Assembly: GCA_007132255.1 (NCBI GenBank)
Contig: SLOZ01000376.1
Location: forward strand, 1 to 6,492
Reading direction: 5' to 3'
Origin: Limnochordia bacterium
GTDB lineage: Bacteria; Bacillota; Limnochordia; Darwinibacteriales; B1SED10-159
Length of the DNA: 6,492 nucleotides
Both the position numbers and the translations under genes were made by a program. The notes beneath the pieces were generated by a model, which saw nothing but the letters and a program-made list of their open reading frames with translations, ran no database searches and was not told where the DNA came from. This document shows, in pieces, positions 4,476 through 6,492 of this stretch. Position 1 is the first letter of the stretch. Each line of letters starts with the position of its first letter.

Positions 4476-5525
4476 TTAATGCAATACGGCATGTTCTTTG
4501 ATCCGTTTAAGCGTTGCCGGTCCTATGCCTTGAATATTGAGCAAATCGTCCCAATGTTCAATTCCATATGTATCGCGATGCTCCTCAATGCGTTGGGCCA
4601 AAACCGGTCCGATTCCAGGAATAGCCTGCAGTTGGTCAGATGAAGCATGCGAAACCCGCAGCGGAGACTGGCCCGCTGCCAGCGAACGACTTGCAGCTTG
4701 CAGCGGTTCTAATGACCAATGGGTCTCTTCAATGACCATGCGAACCGTCCCGTGCTGGGCCGTGCTCAAGACGTCCACGCCTGCCTCTGCCAGACGGTTG
4801 ACAACCTCGTCGTGGGGATGTCCATAACGATTGTCTGCACCGGCCGAGATGACAGCATAGCTTGGACTCACTTGCTGAAGAAATCGCCGGGACGTACTGG
4901 TTCGACTGCCGTGATGACTCACTTTGAGGACATCAGCAGTGACGTTGAACCCCCGGTTCAGGAGCATCTCTTCCGCGGCGTATTCTACATCACCGGTAAA
5001 GAGAACATAGGTGCCATGATGACCCAGGCGAACTACGACCGAGTTGTCGTTAAGCCCGTCAAGGAAAGGCTCCGTAGGATGAAGAAACTCAACAACATCA
5101 ATGTTCGGAACATGGACAGTACGACCGGCCCGGGCTAGATAGAACGGGATCCCTCTGTTCAGGAGCGTCTCGAGAAAGCGTTCGTACGTCCGTGTGGTAT
5201 GAACCTGGCCATCGGCGAACACTTGCCCCACGGGGAAACGCTCCAGGACCGGAATCAGGCCGCCGATGTGATCAGCATGGGGATGTGTGGCTATGATGGT
5301 ATGGATGTTTGTTATGTCCAAGCTCTCCAAAAAAGGTACAAGCTGGTCGCGACCTGCGTGCTCTGTGCCGCCATCGATGAGAATCACGGATCCACTGCTG
5401 TGTACGATCACAGCGGCATCCCCCTGTCCAACATCGACGAAATCGATGGTCAGGGCTGCCAATACGTTTGCTGTTGCCAGGACGAAAACCATCAAGACCA
5501 ACGATAACAGACGTCTGTGGAGCAT
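4476..5525 (-). CDS. Secreted ComEC-like metallo-beta-lactamase-fold hydrolase with C-terminal helix-hairpin-helix
   Basis: 349 residues from the ATG at 5525, which has GGAAGGAG 8 nt upstream; the in-frame ATG at 5564 lies inside the parA gene. Residues 1-23 form a signal peptide (RR, hydrophobic core, VLA cleavage site). Residues 25-275 are the ComEC/Rec2-type metallo-beta-lactamase domain: DVGQGDA (31-37), Asp51, HPHADH (His81, His83, Asp85, His86), Asn161-Ser162, TGD (Asp179), KVSHHGS (His204-His205) and NRYGHPH (232-238). Residues 296-349 hold a double helix-hairpin-helix of the ComEA type (IPGIGPVLAQRI and IQGIGPATLKRI), a non-specific DNA-binding fold. The whole is therefore probably an exported metal-dependent nuclease or phosphodiesterase acting on DNA outside the membrane. 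The membrane channel domain of true ComEC is absent, so it does not transport DNA itself. It lies 16 bp after parA and 34 bp before the DUF3006 gene, in one operon. Confidence 0.88.
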   Translation of the reverse strand: MLHRRLLSLVLMVFVLATANVLAALTIDFVDVGQGDAAVIVHSSGSVILIDGGTEHAGRDQLVPFLESLDITNIHTIIATHPHADHIGGLIPVLERFPVGQVFADGQVHTTRTYERFLETLLNRGIPFYLARAGRTVHVPNIDVVEFLHPTEPFLDGLNDNSVVVRLGHHGTYVLFTGDVEYAAEEMLLNRGFNVTADVLKVSHHGSRTSTSRRFLQQVSPSYAVISAGADNRYGHPHDEVVNRLAEAGVDVLSTAQHGTVRMVIEETHWSLEPLQAASRSLAAGQSPLRVSHASSDQLQAIPGIGPVLAQRIEEHRDTYGIEHWDDLLNIQGIGPATLKRIKEHAVLH

Positions 5526-5541
5526 TGTATCGACTCCTTCC

Positions 5542-6324
5542 CTATGCGTTAATCGCCCGAGCATCTGCCGCCTTTACCAGATCACGAGCTAGTTCCCGAT
5601 ACGCAAGGGCACCGGGAACTTGTACCGACTGTTGAAAAATCGGTCGTTGATCCGCAGCACTTTCAGCGAAACGGATACTGCGGTTGATCGTATGCGGGAA
5701 AATGTGAATATCCGGGTACTCGCTGGCGAGCCGTTCGAGAATGGTACGACCATGGTTTGTGCGACTGTCGAACAAGGTCGGCAAAATGCCGGCAATGCTA
5801 AGAGCGCTATTCAGCTGTCCTTTGACCTTGTGAACCAGCTTGAGAAGAGCTGCCGTCCCGCGCAGGCTCAGGAACTCGCAGGCGACAGGGATAATCACTT
5901 GATCCGATGCCGCCAGAGCGTTCAGCGTCAAAAGTCCCAAGGAAGGTTGGCTGTCAAGGAGGATGAAGTCATAATCGTGGCGGACAGCATTCAAGATACG
6001 CGTCACCCGTCGCTCCCGGGCCACTGCGTTCATGAGGTGAAACTCCACAAGCGATAGGTCCAAATTGGCAGGAAGCAAATCGGGACCATATTTTGTCGCC
6101 AAACGAACATCCTGAGGCGACACGTCCCGCAAAAGGCATTGGTACATAGTTGTCTGGAGCTCATCGGGTTCATGACCCGAATACAGCGTTAGGCTGGCTT
6201 GTGGATCTAGATCCACCAACAGGACGCGCTTTCCGGTATCGGCCAAGGCCACTCCCAGATTAAACGTCGTGGTGGTCTTGCCTACACCGCCCTTTTGGTT
6301 TGCCATTACGATAACATCAGTCAT
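5542..6324 (-). CDS. parA: ParA/Soj-type ATPase
   Basis: 260 residues of the ParA (MinD/Mrp) P-loop ATPase family, a normal length. The deviant Walker A motif KGGVGKTT is at residues 11-18, with signature Lys11 and catalytic Lys16. LLVDLDPQ (35-42) carries the switch aspartates, and FILLDSQPSLG (120-130) is the Walker B region with Asp124, where one proline of the usual DxPP is glutamine. Such proteins dimerise on ATP, bind DNA non-specifically and position chromosomes, plasmids or protein machines. The ATG at 6324 is preferred over that at 6336 because GGTGGG is spaced 7 nt before it and abuts the longer start, and because the MTDVIVMANQKGG start fits the family. No parB follows; the next gene is the ComEC-like hydrolase, 16 bp away. 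It is therefore probably not the main chromosome-partitioning Soj. An integrated plasmid remnant or a specialised positioning ATPase are alternatives. Confidence 0.88.
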   Translation of the reverse strand: MTDVIVMANQKGGVGKTTTTFNLGVALADTGKRVLLVDLDPQASLTLYSGHEPDELQTTMYQCLLRDVSPQDVRLATKYGPDLLPANLDLSLVEFHLMNAVARERRVTRILNAVRHDYDFILLDSQPSLGLLTLNALAASDQVIIPVACEFLSLRGTAALLKLVHKVKGQLNSALSIAGILPTLFDSRTNHGRTILERLASEYPDIHIFPHTINRSIRFAESAADQRPIFQQSVQVPGALAYRELARDLVKAADARAINA

Positions 6325-6492
6325 AGGCCATCCCACCCCGCTTCGTCGCTGTCGAGAATGCAGAGAACCGTAGATGGCGGCTCCCTAACGGTTAGAATCA
6401 AAAGGAGAGTCGAAACTTTCCTGCATTTGCCACAGCATCTGGTTGCGTGCGCTCGGGTGGCCATCGTGAATCGATGCCCCGTACGCCTAACA
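6325..6492. other. Leader region upstream of parA; no supported gene
   Basis: I see no convincing coding sequence here. Several short frames are open on both strands, but none has both a ribosome-binding site and a protein-like composition. A small palindrome CTAAC-G-GTTAG lies at 6385-6395, about 60 bp before the parA start. I find no clear sigma-A promoter; a GCAGGAAAG sequence on the minus strand (near 6415-6424) vaguely resembles a sigma-H -35 but lacks a convincing -10. The region is probably the promoter and leader of the parA operon, or the end of an upstream unit. Confidence 0.4.

Noticed and set aside
4719..5138. 139-codon rightward frame opposite the metallo-hydrolase gene
   Set aside because: It is the antisense of a gene with complete catalytic motifs and has no recognisable domain.
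5620..6057. 145-codon rightward frame opposite parA
   Set aside because: Antisense shadow of a clear ParA gene; no ribosome-binding site or family resemblance.
6385..6438. 17-codon minus-strand frame (MLWQMQESFDSPFDSNR)
   Set aside because: The composition looks protein-like, but it is very short, lacks a ribosome-binding site and is preceded by a stop codon at 6487-6489 in the same frame.
6321..6464. 47-codon minus-strand frame whose TGA overlaps the parA ATG (ATGA)
   Set aside because: The overlap is suggestive of coupling, but there is no good Shine-Dalgarno before its ATG, and the arginine/cysteine-rich product resembles no family I know.
6358..6492. Rightward frame open from ATG 6358 to the window edge
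   Set aside because: Only 45 codons are visible, with no Shine-Dalgarno and a composition like a shadow frame.
1..6492. CRISPR arrays, tRNA or rRNA genes, insertion sequences and attachment sites
   Set aside because: I saw no regularly spaced repeats, tRNA-like cloverleaf, transposase or terminal inverted repeats anywhere in the window.

Overview
The window looks like part of the chromosome of an anaerobic or facultatively anaerobic Bacillota (Clostridia-like) bacterium. The evidence is strong Shine-Dalgarno sequences before nearly every gene, [FeFe]-hydrogenase-associated genes in an order typical of Bacillota, a SpoIIE-type PP2C phosphatase inside that cluster, and a DUF3006 gene beside a ComEC-like metallo-hydrolase. 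Base composition is moderate. I cannot name the genus.

The left half (1-3718, all minus strand) is a hydrogen/redox operon. In transcription order it holds: a PAS-containing, sensory-type [FeFe]-hydrogenase-like protein (1985-3718); a SpoIIE-family phosphatase whose start overlaps the end of the sensor gene (883-2028); a 212-bp gap with a predicted structured RNA and a weak terminator-like hairpin; a NuoE/HydC-type [2Fe-2S] subunit (161-670); and the first 53 codons of a NuoF/HydB-type subunit that runs off the left edge. The sensor keeps the four cysteines that hold the H-cluster but lacks the proton-transfer cysteine of catalytic enzymes. A reasonable model is that it reads H2 or redox state and passes the signal through its PAS/coiled-coil region and the phosphatase, while the NuoE/NuoF-like proteins belong to a catalytic NAD(P)-linked, probably electron-bifurcating hydrogenase encoded beyond the window.

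The middle (3719-3906) is a divergent, AT-rich control region. It contains a good sigma-A-type promoter for the hydrogenase operon, a candidate extended -10 promoter for the rightward gene, and three palindromes. One closely resembles a Rex (NADH/NAD+ sensor) operator and one resembles a CRP/Fnr-type site over the predicted operon start point. This suggests redox control, but it is inferred from sequence only.

The right half holds a rightward gene for a small exported or membrane-anchored DUF3006-like protein (3907-4242). It converges on, and overlaps by 65 bp, the end of a three-gene leftward operon: an orphan ParA-type ATPase (5542-6324), a secreted ComEC-like metallo-beta-lactamase-fold protein with a C-terminal helix-hairpin-helix (4476-5525), and a canonical DUF3006 protein (4178-4441). 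The two DUF3006-type proteins resemble each other although they lie on opposite strands. The last 168 bp on the right (6325-6492) hold no gene I can support and are probably the leader of the ParA operon.
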